NCBI GenBank assembly: GCA_963703665.1
Contig: CAVPFB010000003.1
Span: 310,001-374,000, forward strand
DNA length: 64,000 bases
Origin: AP-15 sp963703665
Lineage (GTDB): Bacteria > Pseudomonadota > Alphaproteobacteria > ATCC43930 > CGMCC-115725
Direction: 5' to 3'
Shown: piece after piece, positions 1 to 13,967 of the stretch
How the letters are laid out: each line of letters opens with the position of its first letter
Numbering within the stretch: the stretch's first letter is position 1
Position numbers and translations under genes: made by a program
Notes under the pieces: model-generated
Told to the model about the DNA's origin: nothing
Database searches by the model: none
Seen by the model: the letters and a program-made list of their open reading frames with translations, nothing else

Positions 1-1043
1 TTGGCGCGCGACAGCTCTTGGAGGCGGGTGACGCGCGGCAGGCGCAGACGCTCGTAATGCCGCAAGGCCGCGACCGGGTCGTCGGCTTCGGCGGCAAGGC
101 AGGCGGCGAGAGTGGCGCCGTCTTCGATCGCCTGTGCCGCTCCCTGGCCCATAAACGGGTACATCGGGTGGCAGGCGTCGCCGAGCAGCGTCGCATGCCC
201 GACCGACCAGCGGGTTTGAGGGTCGCGATCGAACAAGGCCCAGATGAAGCAGGTCTCGGCCGCGGCGATGATCCGGCGAACCTGCGGGTGCCAGCCCTCG
301 AACGCAGCCAGCGCCCGTCCGACCGTCGCGCGGTCGGTCCAGTCTTCGCGGTTCCAGCTGTCGTGCTCGGTCCAGCCGACAAAATTGAGGAGCCGCCCGC
401 GCGAGACGAAATAGTGGACTAAATGCGCGCCGGGCCCGACCCAGGATTGCGAGCCGAGCTCGAGGCCGAGATCGGCAATGCGCGGGGCCGGCACCAGCCC
501 ACGATAGGCGACGCAGCCGGCAAAGCGCGGATCTTCGTCACCGAACAGCGCCGCGCGCACCGCCGAATGAATGCCGTCGGCGCCGACCAGCACGTCAGCG
601 GTGATCCGGGCGCCGTTCTCGAACCAGGCCTCGACGCCGTCGCCGCGCTCGGCCAAGCCGACCAGACGATGGCCGAGATAAATCTGCTGGGCCGGAAAGC
701 CCGCGGCAATGACCGCCAGCAAATCGGCGCGGTGCAGGGTCATGTGCGGCGCGCCGTAAAGCTCTTCGCACCGCGGGTTGAGCGGGGCGCGCTGCAAGGT
801 GCGGCCGTCCTGCCAACGCCGCTGATGGGTGCCGACCGGGCGTACGCCCTCGCGGTCGAGGCCTTCGCGGAGACCGAGCCGCTGCAGCACGCGCACGGCG
901 TTCGGCCCCATATTGATGCCGCCGCCGACCTCCGTCAGCTCCTGAGCCTGCTCGTAGACCTCGACCTCGAACCCGGCTTGGCACAGCGCGAGCGCGGCGC
1001 TGAGGCCGCCGATGCCGCCACCGATCACGGCGATCTTGAGCAT
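1..1043 (-). CDS. FAD-dependent monooxygenase (salicylate hydroxylase-like), 3' end outside window
   Basis: Class A flavoprotein monooxygenase expected to hydroxylate an aromatic ring using NAD(P)H and FAD. The start ATG is at 1043 and the frame stays open to base 1, so the C-terminus is cut by the window edge. Seen: an N-terminal dinucleotide-binding GGGIGG motif around residues 8-13, a GADGIHS (DG) motif in the middle, and the FAD ribityl-binding GDACHPMYPFMGQG motif near the end of the visible part. It lies 11 bases downstream of the ThuA-like gene on the same strand, so the two are probably co-transcribed. The substrate cannot be read from the sequence; salicylate or a hydroxybenzoate is typical for the family. 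No indels are apparent in this part. Confidence 0.85.
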   Translation of the reverse strand, partial: MLKIAVIGGGIGGLSAALALCQAGFEVEVYEQAQELTEVGGGINMGPNAVRVLQRLGLREGLDREGVRPVGTHQRRWQDGRTLQRAPLNPRCEELYGAPHMTLHRADLLAVIAAGFPAQQIYLGHRLVGLAERGDGVEAWFENGARITADVLVGADGIHSAVRAALFGDEDPRFAGCVAYRGLVPAPRIADLGLELGSQSWVGPGAHLVHYFVSRGRLLNFVGWTEHDSWNREDWTDRATVGRALAAFEGWHPQVRRIIAAAETCFIWALFDRDPQTRWSVGHATLLGDACHPMYPFMGQGAAQAIEDGATLAACLAAEADDPVAALRHYERLRLPRVTRLQELSRA

Positions 1044-1054
1044 CCTCGGCCGGC

Positions 1055-1864
1055 TCAGACGCCGACACCCCAGGCGATGGCATTGCGCAGCAAGGTGATA
1101 AACTCGTCGGTTTGCCACGGAGCGCGAAAGGTGGGCGGGGTCGTGTCGTTGGGATCAGCCGGCCGGGCCGCGCGGATCGCGGGATTGTGGCAATGACCAA
1201 GCGAAAAGTAGGTTACGCCGCCATTGCCGACCGCGCGGGTATAGCCGAGCACGCGTGCCCTGCCGTCAGGTAAGAGCGAGGTATCCGAGGGGTAGAGGGT
1301 GCCGATGGCGGATGACACGGCGCCCGGCCCGTAATCGGCGGTCAGCAGGATCTGCGTCGAGCCCGGATCCTGCACCTCGATGAAATACGGCTCGTCCTCG
1401 ACGACGAAAGAGGTGCCGAGCCCCCGGGTGAGAGGATGGTCGGCGGCATTCACCTCGACGCGAAACTCGCGGATCGGCGGATGGGTCAGGAAGCGGCACC
1501 CGAGCAGGGCGTGGTGCTCGGTCTTGACGGTGCGGCGCTGGCGCGTGCCCTCGACCCGCTCGGCCCGGCCGCCGCTGGTCCCATGCAAGCCCAGCCAATG
1601 GCCGCCCGCCTCCAGCCAGCGCGCGATGGCGCGGCATTCCGAGGCGTCGGGATAGGGGCCGGCCACGTAGGTGACCAGCAAACGGCTGACCGGCAGCCAT
1701 TTCTCGACATCCGCGAAGTCGTTGGCGACCGAGGCCGGGATGTCCCGTTCGGCCAGCAGCCCCAACAGCCGCAGGCGGGCATAATCGTGGTCGTGCCCGG
1801 CCAGCGAGCCGGGCGGAAAACCGCCGGCGATCAGATGCGCGCGGCCGGGGTTCATCTCTGTCAT
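1055..1864 (-). CDS. ThuA-like domain protein
   Basis: A 269-residue protein of the ThuA (trehalose utilisation) class I glutamine-amidotransferase-like fold. ThuA-type proteins take part in sugar (often trehalose or keto-sugar) catabolism, but members lie in many pathways. Seen: the family's HGTSGG loop around residue 100, the region ending in NAADHPLTRGL, and a late GNGGVTYFSLGHCHNP segment with the conserved GHCH. The start at 1864 is preferred because GAGGTG sits a few bases upstream; the open frame runs further upstream but loses similarity there. It is the first gene of a short operon with the FAD monooxygenase. That pairing suggests a peripheral catabolic role rather than trehalose use; this is inference. 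Confidence 0.75.
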   Translation of the reverse strand: MTEMNPGRAHLIAGGFPPGSLAGHDHDYARLRLLGLLAERDIPASVANDFADVEKWLPVSRLLVTYVAGPYPDASECRAIARWLEAGGHWLGLHGTSGGRAERVEGTRQRRTVKTEHHALLGCRFLTHPPIREFRVEVNAADHPLTRGLGTSFVVEDEPYFIEVQDPGSTQILLTADYGPGAVSSAIGTLYPSDTSLLPDGRARVLGYTRAVGNGGVTYFSLGHCHNPAIRAARPADPNDTTPPTFRAPWQTDEFITLLRNAIAWGVGV

Positions 1865-2247
1865 CGGATCACCTCGCTCGCCGTGCGGCGGCTCAAAAAA
1901 TCTCCGCGCCAGTCTCTCACCTTCCCCCGGTTCTCGCCTACCCTGAAATGACCGGCCGATGGCCGGACCAGCCCTTCCCCGCAGGCCGTGCTGGTCATAG
2001 GTTTCGCGACACGTCGAGAGCACCAGCGCAGCGCGACTTCTCGAAAGCGTTGATTTGTCCATGGGCGAGGATGCGACATGGATGTATTTCCCCGATCGCG
2101 CCGCCTGCCGCCCTCCAGGGACCCGACGATAATCGGTTTCGCTGGGGTCGAGGTTCGCTATGATGCCGCGGCAGGCGTGAACGGCACACGAGGTTCGCAG
2201 TGGCCAACCATCTGGTGCGCACCGTCCGGGCAGAGGCAGGCTGAGCC
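1865..2247. other. Intergenic region between divergent genes
   Basis: 383 bases between the ThuA-like gene (minus) and the Rieske gene (plus). It must carry both promoters. Several open frames cross it on both strands, but none has a recognisable domain, a ribosome site or sensible composition, so I call no gene. I see no strong palindrome. Confidence 0.5.
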
Positions 2248-2598
2248 ATGCCGGATGAGCGTTGGGTCGAAGTCGGAGGGCTCGAGGACATCCCGCGCGA
2301 GGGTTCGCGGCGGGTAAAGCGGTCGAGCAAGCCGTTCCCGATTGCGGTCTTTCGCACCGTCGACGACCGTGTCTTTGCACTGGTCAACCGCTGCCCGCAT
2401 CAAAGCGCACCGCTCTCGGAAGGGACCGTGAGAGGGTGCGTCGTCATGTGCCCGCTACATGGCTGGGTCATCGATCTGGAGAGCGGCAAGGCGCAAGCCC
2501 CCGACGAGGGAGCGGCAGGGAGGGTCGCGGCGCAGGTGATCGACGGCCGGGTTTTTTTGGCGGCATGGGCCGTCAGCGCCCCCGCGGAATGGGCATAG
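2248..2598 (+). CDS. Rieske [2Fe-2S] domain protein (NirD/ferredoxin-like)
   Basis: A 116-residue stand-alone Rieske protein that should carry a 2Fe-2S cluster and pass electrons to an oxidoreductase partner. Seen: the two cluster-binding boxes CPHQ (about residue 50) and CPLHGW (about residue 73), each giving one Cys and one His. Length and layout match NirD-type small subunits and biphenyl-dioxygenase-type ferredoxins. There is no nirB, oxygenase or reductase gene next to it, so nitrite reduction is not supported. It points away from the upstream ThuA/monooxygenase operon and toward the convergent lepA. A partnership with the flavin monooxygenase is possible but unlikely, because those enzymes do not need one. 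Confidence 0.75.
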   Translation: MPDERWVEVGGLEDIPREGSRRVKRSSKPFPIAVFRTVDDRVFALVNRCPHQSAPLSEGTVRGCVVMCPLHGWVIDLESGKAQAPDEGAAGRVAAQVIDGRVFLAAWAVSAPAEWA

Positions 2599-2722
2599 CG
2601 ATCGCAAGGGAAGGTGCCGAGCGTCTGCTCCGCGGCGAGATACGAGTGCTGTCGACCAACCAGATGGACAACAGGACCGCGCCAGCCCTCCCGAAACGCC
2701 ATTTACGGGGGCGGCGCGGCGC

Positions 2723-4531
<1,809 letters not shown>

Positions 4532-4595
4532 GCGAGGCGGAACATAGGGCCGCGACGCCGCCGGATCAACGCGACGGCGAAGCGGAGGCCGGCGG

Positions 4596-4982
4596 TCACA
4601 ACGCCGCGAGCGGGATGCCGAACGCCTGCGCCGCGGCGATCAGGCGATTGTCGTAGCTGGCGAGTTGCACCTGCTCGCCCCGGTCGCGCAAGAAACCCAT
4701 CGTGGCGAGGTGCAGCGAATCGAGGGTCCGAAGAGGAATAGGGAGCGGTTCCACAGCTCTCGCAAGCACTAATCTGGTCATTTCGATCATACCAACACGC
4801 AGCAGCAGCGCTTGCGCCTCGTTCCCTACTGAGCTCGCCAGACCATACGCATGCACCCGGTTCCAAACTTCGTATTCGAGCAACTGACTCGACGCCAACC
4901 GTTCCTGCCAAAGCCGCTCGGGCGGAGAACGGGGTTCGAGAAGTAACCGGGCGAGCGCGACCGAACTGTCGATGTAGATCAC
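4596..4982 (-). CDS. PIN-domain toxin (VapC-like)
   Basis: A 128-residue PIN-domain ribonuclease, the toxin half of a type II toxin-antitoxin pair. Seen: the first acidic residue in IYIDSS at the N-terminus, a central Glu in LLEYEVWNR, and late acidic residues in LDSLHLA and YDNRL. These fit the four-acid Mg-binding site of PIN nucleases. The start is taken as the GTG at 4982, whose GTGA overlaps the antitoxin stop codon; this is the usual translational coupling in such operons. Targets are normally tRNA or rRNA; nothing here shows which. Transcribed with the antitoxin gene just upstream. Confidence 0.85.
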   Translation of the reverse strand: MIYIDSSVALARLLLEPRSPPERLWQERLASSQLLEYEVWNRVHAYGLASSVGNEAQALLLRVGMIEMTRLVLARAVEPLPIPLRTLDSLHLATMGFLRDRGEQVQLASYDNRLIAAAQAFGIPLAAL

Positions 4983-5266
4983 CAGTCTGACCGGTCGCGC
5001 TCCAGGTCGGCCATCAGCCTCTCGAAGGTGAGCCCCGGCACCGGCCTGCTCGGCGGCGGCGTGCCATCTCGAATGCGCGCCGGCCTGAGCCACCCCTCCC
5101 GCACGCCTTGCTCCTCGAAGGGGGATAGCCCCGTCGTGGACGAGGGCGGCACGAGTTGGGCGACGATGCGGTTACGGTCGGTGATGACGACGGTCTCGCC
5201 CGCCGCCGCCAAGCGAACGTATTCGCTGAGCTTGTTTTTTAGGGTTTTGAGGCCGACGGTATGCAT
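4979..5266 (-). CDS. Phd/YefM-family antitoxin
   Basis: A 95-residue antitoxin that should bind DNA through its N-terminal half and neutralise the PIN toxin through its C-terminal tail. Seen: LKNKLSEYVRLAAAGETV and VITDRNRIVAQLVP, the typical Phd/YefM fold segment, followed by a variable acidic tail ending in DLERDRSDW. It is the first gene of the pair and overlaps the toxin gene by four bases. A perfect 9-bp inverted repeat lies 7 bases upstream of its start and is the likely autoregulatory operator. Confidence 0.85.
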   Translation of the reverse strand: MHTVGLKTLKNKLSEYVRLAAAGETVVITDRNRIVAQLVPPSSTTGLSPFEEQGVREGWLRPARIRDGTPPPSRPVPGLTFERLMADLERDRSDW

Positions 5267-5272
5267 GACCGT

Positions 5273-5296
5273 TAAGTAGCTTCCAGTAGCTACTTA
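5273..5296. promoter_or_regulatory. Inverted repeat, probable toxin-antitoxin operator
   Basis: Arms TAAGTAGCT (5273-5281) and AGCTACTTA (5288-5296) are perfect reverse complements separated by six bases. It sits immediately upstream of the Phd-type antitoxin start (5266, minus strand). Antitoxins of this family repress their own operon by binding such palindromes, so the assignment is by position and symmetry. Confidence 0.6.
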
Positions 5297-5365
5297 GTCA
5301 ACGGTGATGCCGATCTGCGCCATAGCGAGTAGACTGCACTCGCCAGAACAGGGAGCGACCGGCAC

Positions 5366-8300
5366 GTGACGACGATGCTGGACGACAGGCAGGCCGCCCT
5401 CGAAAGCGAAAATGCCGAGCTGCGGCGGCAACTAGACGCGTGCGCCGCCGAACTTAAAGAGGCCCACGAGCAGCAGACCGCGACCGCCGAGGTGTTGCAG
5501 GTCATCAATTCCTCGCCCGGCGACCTCGCGCCGGTGTTCGACGCGATGCTCGAAAAGGCGCTGCGGTTGTGCGACGGCGCGTTCGGCGAATGCTTCTATC
5601 CGCGATGGCGATTACCTCACGTGCGGTGCGCTGCGCAGGTACCCGCTGACCGTCTTGCGGATTTCCTGCGCAACCGATTCGGCCCGATCCGGCATCAGCG
5701 CTTGATGCGGAGTCATCCGGCAGCGGCGCGTAGTTCTGCACAGTTCACGACGCAGCCGGATTCCGAGGCGTACCACCAGCGGTTGTCGCGCACGCGGTCG
5801 CGGCGTCGAGCTCGGCGGCGTTCGCACCGTGCTTGTATGTCCCGCTTGCCAAGGACGACCGGGTGCTCGGCGATCTTCGTCATCTTCCGCCAGGAAGTGC
5901 GGCCGTTCACCGACAAGCAGATCGCGCTGCTGCAGAATTTCGCGGCGCAGGCGGTCATCGCGATGGAGAATGCGCGGCTCATGACCGAGACGCGCGAGGC
6001 GCTTGGAGCAGCAGACCGCGACCGCCGAGGTGTTGCAGGTCATCAACTCCTCGCCCGGCGATCTCGCGCCGGTATTCGACGCGATGCTGGAAAAGGCACA
6101 CACGCTCTGCGGCGCGGTCTCCGGGCACCTGATGACTTGGGACGGAGAATACTTCGAGACGATGGCAATACACGGCGGGATGGGCGGGATTCCGACAGGC
6201 ATATCCGTACGCCCGCAACCAGGTTCCATCTTGGACCGGGTGGCGCGGGGCGAGCCTGTCATCCACGTCACGGACGTGTTCGCAGACCCGGCCTATCAGG
6301 CCAGCTCCTACTTTCGTGACATGGTTGAGGTCGGCGGCGTCCGCACGATGCTGTACGTGGCTTTGCGGCGGGAAGACGCGCTGCTCGGTGTGGTCGGCAT
6401 CTACAATCGCGCAGAACGTCCGTTCACCGACAAGCAGATCGCGCTGTTGCAGAATTTCGCGGCGCAGGCGGTGATCGCGATGGAGAACGCGCGGCTGTTG
6501 ACCGAGACGCGCGAGGCGCTGGAGCAGCAGACCGCGACGGCCGAGGTGTTGCAGGTCATCAATTCCTCGCCCGGCGACCTCGCGCCGGTGTTCGATGCGA
6601 TTCTCGACAAGGCGCACAGTCTCTGCGACGTCGCGCACGGCAGCCTGCAGCTCTATGACGGCGTAAGCCTTCGCGCGGTCGCCACTCACGGCGTGTCCGA
6701 CGCGTTCGCCGACATTCTACGGCAGGGCTACCGCGCTGCTGATTCACCGGCAAGCCGTGGGCTGATTGAGGGCAGGCGCTTTGTCCAGATTGCCGATTGT
6801 GCGGAAATCGACCATCCGGTCTTTCAGAGCGCGGCCGAATTCGCAGGTATCCGGACGGTGCTGTTCGTGCCGCTCCGCCGGGACGATGCGCTGCTGGGCC
6901 TGATCTCCTCCGCCCGCCGCGAGGTGCGGCCGTTCTCCGATAATGAGATCGCGTTATTGCAGAACTTCGCGGCGCAGGCGGTGATCGCGATGGAGAACGC
7001 GCGGCTGCTGACCGAGACGCGCGAAGCTTTGGACCAGCAGACCGCGACCGCCGAGGTGTTGCAGGTCATCAACTCCTCGCCCGGCGACGCTTCGCGCCGG
7101 TATTCGACGCGATGCTCGAAAAGGCGATGCGCCTTTGCGAGGCGGTGTGCGGCCACCTTTACACCTACGATGGCGAACGTTTCAGCCCAGCGGCGGTGCG
7201 CGGCGAGCGCGGCTTTGCCGAATGGTGGGAACAGCATGGCGCCGTTCGCCCACTTCCCGGAGCCGGCCCGCTGGGACGTATCGCGCAGGGCGAGCGGGTC
7301 GTCGTCGCCGACTACCTGGAGGATCCGGCGTACCGCGCCGATTCCCCAGTTCAAAGCGTTGGTCGATGCCGGCGGTCTGCGCAGCGCGGTTGCCGTCGCA
7401 TTGCGCAAGGACGATGCACTCCTGGGCTCAATTCACATCTACCGCCGGGAGGTCGCGGCCGTTTTCCGACAAGCAGATCGCGCTGCTGCAGAATTTCGCG
7501 GCGCAGGCGGTCATCGCGATGGAGAACGCGCGGCTGTTGACCGAGACGCGCGAGGCCTTGGAGCAGCAGACCGCGACCGCCGAGGTGTTGCAGGTTATCA
7601 ATTCCTCGCCCGGCGACCTCGCCCCGGTGTTCGATGCGATGCTCGAAAAGGCAATGCGTCTGTGCGAGGCCGCCTTCGGGATCCTGATAACCTATGACGG
7701 CGGGGAATTTCATGCGGCTGCATTGCGCGATGTGCCGACCCGGTTCGCCGAGATTGTGCGCGAACCCATACGCCCCGATCCCGGAATGGCGATCGAACGC
7801 ATATTGCGCGGTGAGAATGTAGTGGTTTTCGCCGATGTCGCGGCGGAGCAAGCCTACGCTCCCGGCACAGGCGCCCACCGGTTGTCGAGTCGGCGGCGCT
7901 CGTAGCCATGCTAACGGTGGCGCTGCGCAAGGACGGGGCTCTACTCGGCGCTATCGTCATCTACCGCCCGAAGTCCGGCCGTTCTCGGACAAGCAGATCG
8001 CATTGTTGCAGAATTTCGCGGCGCAGGCGGTGATCGCGATGGAAAACGCGCGGCTGCTCGGCGAATTGCGGCAGCGCACCGGCGACCTGCAGGAGTCGCT
8101 CGACTACCAGACTGCGACCAGCGATGTGCTGAAGGTCATCAGCCGCTCGGTGTTCGATCTCGACGCCGTGCTGCAGACCGTGGTGACGACCGCGATCCGG
8201 TTGTGCCGCGCCAATTCGGCGACGATCTACCGCAATGTCGATGGCGAGTACCGCTGGGCTGCCGGGCACATGCTGGTTCCCGAATACGAGGAAATTGGAG

Positions 8301-10452
8301 CGCAGCGGTCAGGATCAGGCCGGGCGCCGGCACGGTCGTGGGCCGCGCGGCGATGGCGGGCGCCACGGTGCAGATCAAGGACGCCTGGACCGATCCGCTG
8401 TACGAGGCCAAGGATGACGCCCGGGTCGGCGGCGTGCACACGATGATCGGTGTGCCGCTGCTGCGCGAGGGCGCGCCGATCGGCGTTATCGGCTTGGCTC
8501 GCAACCGGGTCGAAACCTTTTCCGAGCGCGAGATCCAGCTGGTCGCGACTTTTGCCGACCAGGCCGTGATCGCGATCGAGAATGCGCGGCTGATTTCCGA
8601 GCTGCGGCAGCGCACCGGCGATTTGCAGGAGTCGCTGGACTACCAGACCGCGATCAGCGACGTGCTGAAGGTGATCAGCCGTTCGACCTTCGACCTCGAT
8701 GCAGTCATGAAAGCCGTGGTCGCCAGCGCGATCCGATTGTGTCGGGCCGACCATGCCGGAATCTATCGGAACGAGAATGGCGAATACCGCTGGGCGGGCG
8801 GTTACGCGCCGACCTCGGCTTACGAAGAGCATGAGCGCGATCTCGTGATTCTCCGGGACCCGGCACGGTTGTCGGCCGAGCCGCGCTCGAAGGCTGCCCC
8901 GTGCAGATCACCGACGCATGGACCGACCCACAATACGAGGCCAAGGACGACGCGCGGGAGGGCGGAGTCCACACGATGCTGGGGGTGCCGCTGCTGCGCG
9001 AGGGCTCGCCGATCGGCGTGATCGGCTTGGCGGCGCAAGCGGATCGAGCTGTTCTACCGACAAACAGATTGCGCTGGTCGCGACCTTTGCCGATCAGGCG
9101 GTGATCGCGATCGAGAATGCGCGACTGTTCGATGAGCTGCGTGAGCGGACGGAAGAGCTCGCGGCAGCGCCAGGCCGAATTGCGCGTCACCTTCGACAAT
9201 ATGGGCGACGGCGTCGTCATGTTCGACGAGGATCTGCGGCTCGCGGCGTGGAACCGCAATTTCCAGGAATTGCTCGATCTGCCCGATGCGGTTCTGGCCG
9301 AGCGACCGAGCTATGGCGATTATCTGCGCATCCTCGCCGAGCGCGGCGAATTCGGCGGCGGCGACATCGAGAGCGAATTGGGACGGCGCCTTGCCGACAC
9401 CGACCAGGAATTGCGCGTCGAGCGCACGCGGCCCGACGGGCGGGTCATCGAGGTGCGGCGCAACGCGGTGCCGGGCGGCGGGTTTGTCTTGATCTACAGC
9501 GACATCACCGAGCGCAAGCAGGCCGAGGCCGGCTGCGCGCGGCGCGCGACACTGCCGAGGGGGCGTTGCGCGAACTGCGAGGCGGCGCAGGCCAGTCTGA
9601 TCCATGCCCAAAAGATGGCGGCGCTCGGGCAGTTGACCGCCGGCATTGCCCACGAGATCAAGAACCCGCTCAATTTCGTCAACAATTTCGCCGGGCTCTC
9701 GGTCGAACTGCTCGATGAGCTGAAGGAGATGGCGGCGCCGGGGCTGGCGGCGCTCGGCGACGAGACGCGCGCGGAAGTCGACGAGATCGTCGCGACGCTG
9801 ACCGGCAATCTCGAAAAGATCGCCGAGCACGGCCGGCGCGCCGACGGCATCGTCAAGAGCATGCTGGACCATTCGCGCGGCGGCGGCGGCGAGCGGCGGC
9901 CGGTCGACTCAACGCCGTCGTCGACGAGGCGCTGAACCTCGCCTATCACGGGGCTCGCGCCCAGGACCAGAATTTCGAGATCACCCTGGAACGCGACCTC
10001 GAACGCGGGATCGCGCCGATCGAATTGATGCCGCAGGATCTGACGCGGGTGCTTTCTCAACCTGTTCGGCAACGGCTTTTATGCTGTGGGCAAGCGCCGG
10101 CGCGAGACGGCGGACGCAGCCTTCCGCCCGGTGCTGACCGTGACCACCCGCGACCTTGGCGGCGAGGTCGAGATTCGCGTGCGCGACAACGGCGCCGGCA
10201 TCGCGCCCGAGATTCAGCGACAAGTTGTTCCAGCCGTTCTTCACCACCAAGCCGACCGGCGAGGGGACCGGGCTCGGCCTGTCGATTTGCTATGACATCG
10301 TCACCCAGCAGCATGGCGGCACGATCACCGTCGACAGCCGGTTCGGCGAGTACACCGAATTCACCATCCGCCTGCCGCGGCACGCCCCGACCGACGCTGG
10401 CCAGCCGCCATCGCTGCCGCCGGCTGATCGACCCGGACCTCGGCTGCTCTAG
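5366..10452 (+). CDS. Hybrid sensor histidine kinase with seven tandem GAF domains, many frameshifts
   Basis: A very large cytoplasmic sensor kinase. Order read across frames: a short coiled coil (residues 5-35 from the GTG start), seven GAF domains, a PAS domain (about 9180-9520, starting TFDNMGDGVVMFDED), a dimerisation/phospho-acceptor helix with AGIAHEIKNPLNF (about 9640-9690; H is the phospho-acceptor), and an HATPase domain with DNGAGI, FFTTKPTGEGTGLGLS (about 10180-10280). No transmembrane segment is visible. Each of the first five GAF units begins with QQTATAEVLQVINSSPGD and ends with FAAQAVIAMENARL. About twenty indels interrupt the frame, including CTG to CTTG at 5833 and 6003. Some are deletions (for example near 7971 and 9907). 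No response regulator is adjacent. It could be a true pseudogene, but every domain is recoverable. Confidence 0.8.
5471..9130 (+). repeat. Tandem GAF-encoding repeats, about 510-540 bp each
   Basis: Five near-identical repeat starts (CAGCAGACCGCGAC) lie at 5471, 6009, 6525, 7035 and 7564. Two diverged copies beginning GACTACCAGAC lie at 8102 and 8638. Repeat ends are also nearly identical at DNA level (region encoding LLQNFAAQAVIAMENARL). The central ligand pocket of each copy differs. High identity at the edges with divergent centres fits expansion by recombination between repeats. Confidence 0.85.
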
Positions 10453-10499
10453 CCGGGCGGACGGGCTCATGTTGGATTGTCCGATTGTAATCTCGCCGT

Positions 10500-10562
10500 C
10501 GTCATGCCGGCGAAAGCCGGTATCCACAGCCGGGATGGATTCCGATCTTCGTCGGGATGACG
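10500..10562. repeat. Dispersed palindromic (REP-like) element
   Basis: An imperfect inverted repeat between the histidine kinase and uvrB. The left arm starts GTCATGCCGGCGAAAGCCGG and the right arm ends CTTCGTCGGGATGACG. This is the common alphaproteobacterial intergenic palindrome seen widely in related genomes. It may act as a transcript end or stability element for the kinase mRNA. Confidence 0.65.
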
Positions 10563-10608
10563 ATGAGGAAGATGCCGCGAACCTCGGCCAAGACAGCAGG
10601 TGGGTGGC

Positions 10609-12813
<2,205 letters not shown>

Positions 12814-12830
<17 letters not shown>

Positions 12831-13626
12831 CGCCGAAGCCGACCTGTTGACCGGAGCGGTGCCGACGCCCCCCGTTCCCAGGGCGGCGCTGGTGACCGGC
12901 GGGGGTCGGCGCATCGGCCGGGCGTTGGCGCTGTCACTGGCCGCGGACGGGTTCGCCGTCGCGGTTCACTATCACAGCTCGCGCCAGCCGGCCGAGGCGG
13001 TGGTCGAAGCGATCCGCGGCCGGGGCGGGACGGCGCTGGCGCTCTCCGCCGACCTCGCCGACGAAGACGCCGTGCGCGGGCTGTTGCCGCAGGCCGAACG
13101 CGCCTTCGGGCCGATCGGCGTCCTGGTCAACAACGCCGCGGTGTTCGGCAACGACACCGTCGAATCCGTGACCCGCGAGAGCTGGGACCGGCATCTCGCC
13201 GTCAATCTGCGGGCGCCGTTCGTGCTGATCCAGGACTTCGCGGCGCGGCTGCCGGGCGAGGCGGGTGGGGTCGTCGTCAACATGCTCGACGAGCGGGTGT
13301 GGTCGCTGACCCCGTATTTCGTCTCCTATACGTTGTCGAAGGCGGGGTTGTGGACCCTGACCCAGACGATGGCGCTGGCGCTGGCGCCGCGCATCCGGGT
13401 CAACGGCATCGGGCCGGGCCCGACCTTGCCGAGCCCGCGGCAGAGCCCCGAGCAATTCGCCCGCCAGTACGCGATGATGCCGCTGGGCCGCGGCACCAGC
13501 CCGCAGGAGATCGCCGCGGCGATGCGCTTCATCCTGTCGGCGCCGGCATTGACCGGGCAGATGATCGCGCTCGACGGCGGCCAGCATCTGGGGTGGGCGC
13601 AGCCGCAGCGCGCGCCCCTCGAATGA
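12814..13626 (+). CDS. Short-chain dehydrogenase/reductase, FolM/pteridine reductase-like
   Basis: A 270-residue NAD(P)H-dependent oxidoreductase. Seen: TGGGRRIGRALAL at the start of the Rossmann fold (the RRIGR pattern is usual in pteridine/dihydromonapterin reductases), LVNNAAVFGND for the NNAG-type motif, and the catalytic SYTLSKAGLW with Tyr-x3-Lys. The late IGPGPTLPSPRQS segment is typical of a conserved alphaproteobacterial SDR group annotated near folate genes, but no folate gene is visible here. The GTG start at 12814 overlaps the proposed uvrB tail, suggesting the two are read together. The frame is intact. Reduction of dihydropterins is a family-based guess. Confidence 0.75.
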
Positions 13627-13967
13627 CGGGCTCGCCCTCGACGCGAACGAGACACTCGTCTCAGGGCGGTGTTAACCGGATGATCTTGTTGAAATGGCGG
13701 TCGCGACGGATGGACGATGGCTATTTGCTCACAGGCGATGTGACAGTCGTGGGACAATGATGCGCACGGCCCACGTGCGGCTTAGTTCGGAGAAAATTAA
13801 GCGCAAGAAAATAATATCTAATGAATTCAATCTGTTATGATGATGCCTTGTTTTTAGGCAAAGGTTGAGGACCGGGGCGCCGGCTGGATTGCGGCTTCGA
13901 TCGCTCCGAGTTCTCAACAGAGTTATCCACCGGTTTCGTGGATATCGGCGGAGCGCCAGGAATTCCG
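13627..13967. other. Intergenic region with an A+T-rich tract and an inverted repeat
   Basis: About 340 bases between the SDR and uvrC. Bases 13785-13860 are strikingly A+T-rich for this chromosome. Next to the uvrC start lies TATCCAC (13924-13930) and its complement GTGGATA (13938-13944), the first arm being part of TTATCCACC, close to a DnaA box. I see no gene. The region may hold the uvrC promoter. Confidence 0.5.

Noticed and set aside
1948..2163. Genes in the ThuA-Rieske gap
   Set aside because: Open frames on both strands overlap each other and show no domain, ribosome site or codon bias.
2248..2598. Nitrite reductase small subunit nirD
   Set aside because: Only the Rieske motifs match; there is no nirB or nitrate/nitrite gene near it.
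5471..9130. CRISPR array or integron because of regular repeats
   Set aside because: The repeats are about 500 bp, protein-coding and encode GAF domains.
13785..13944. Chromosomal replication origin
   Set aside because: Only one DnaA-box-like site is present and none of the usual origin genes are near.
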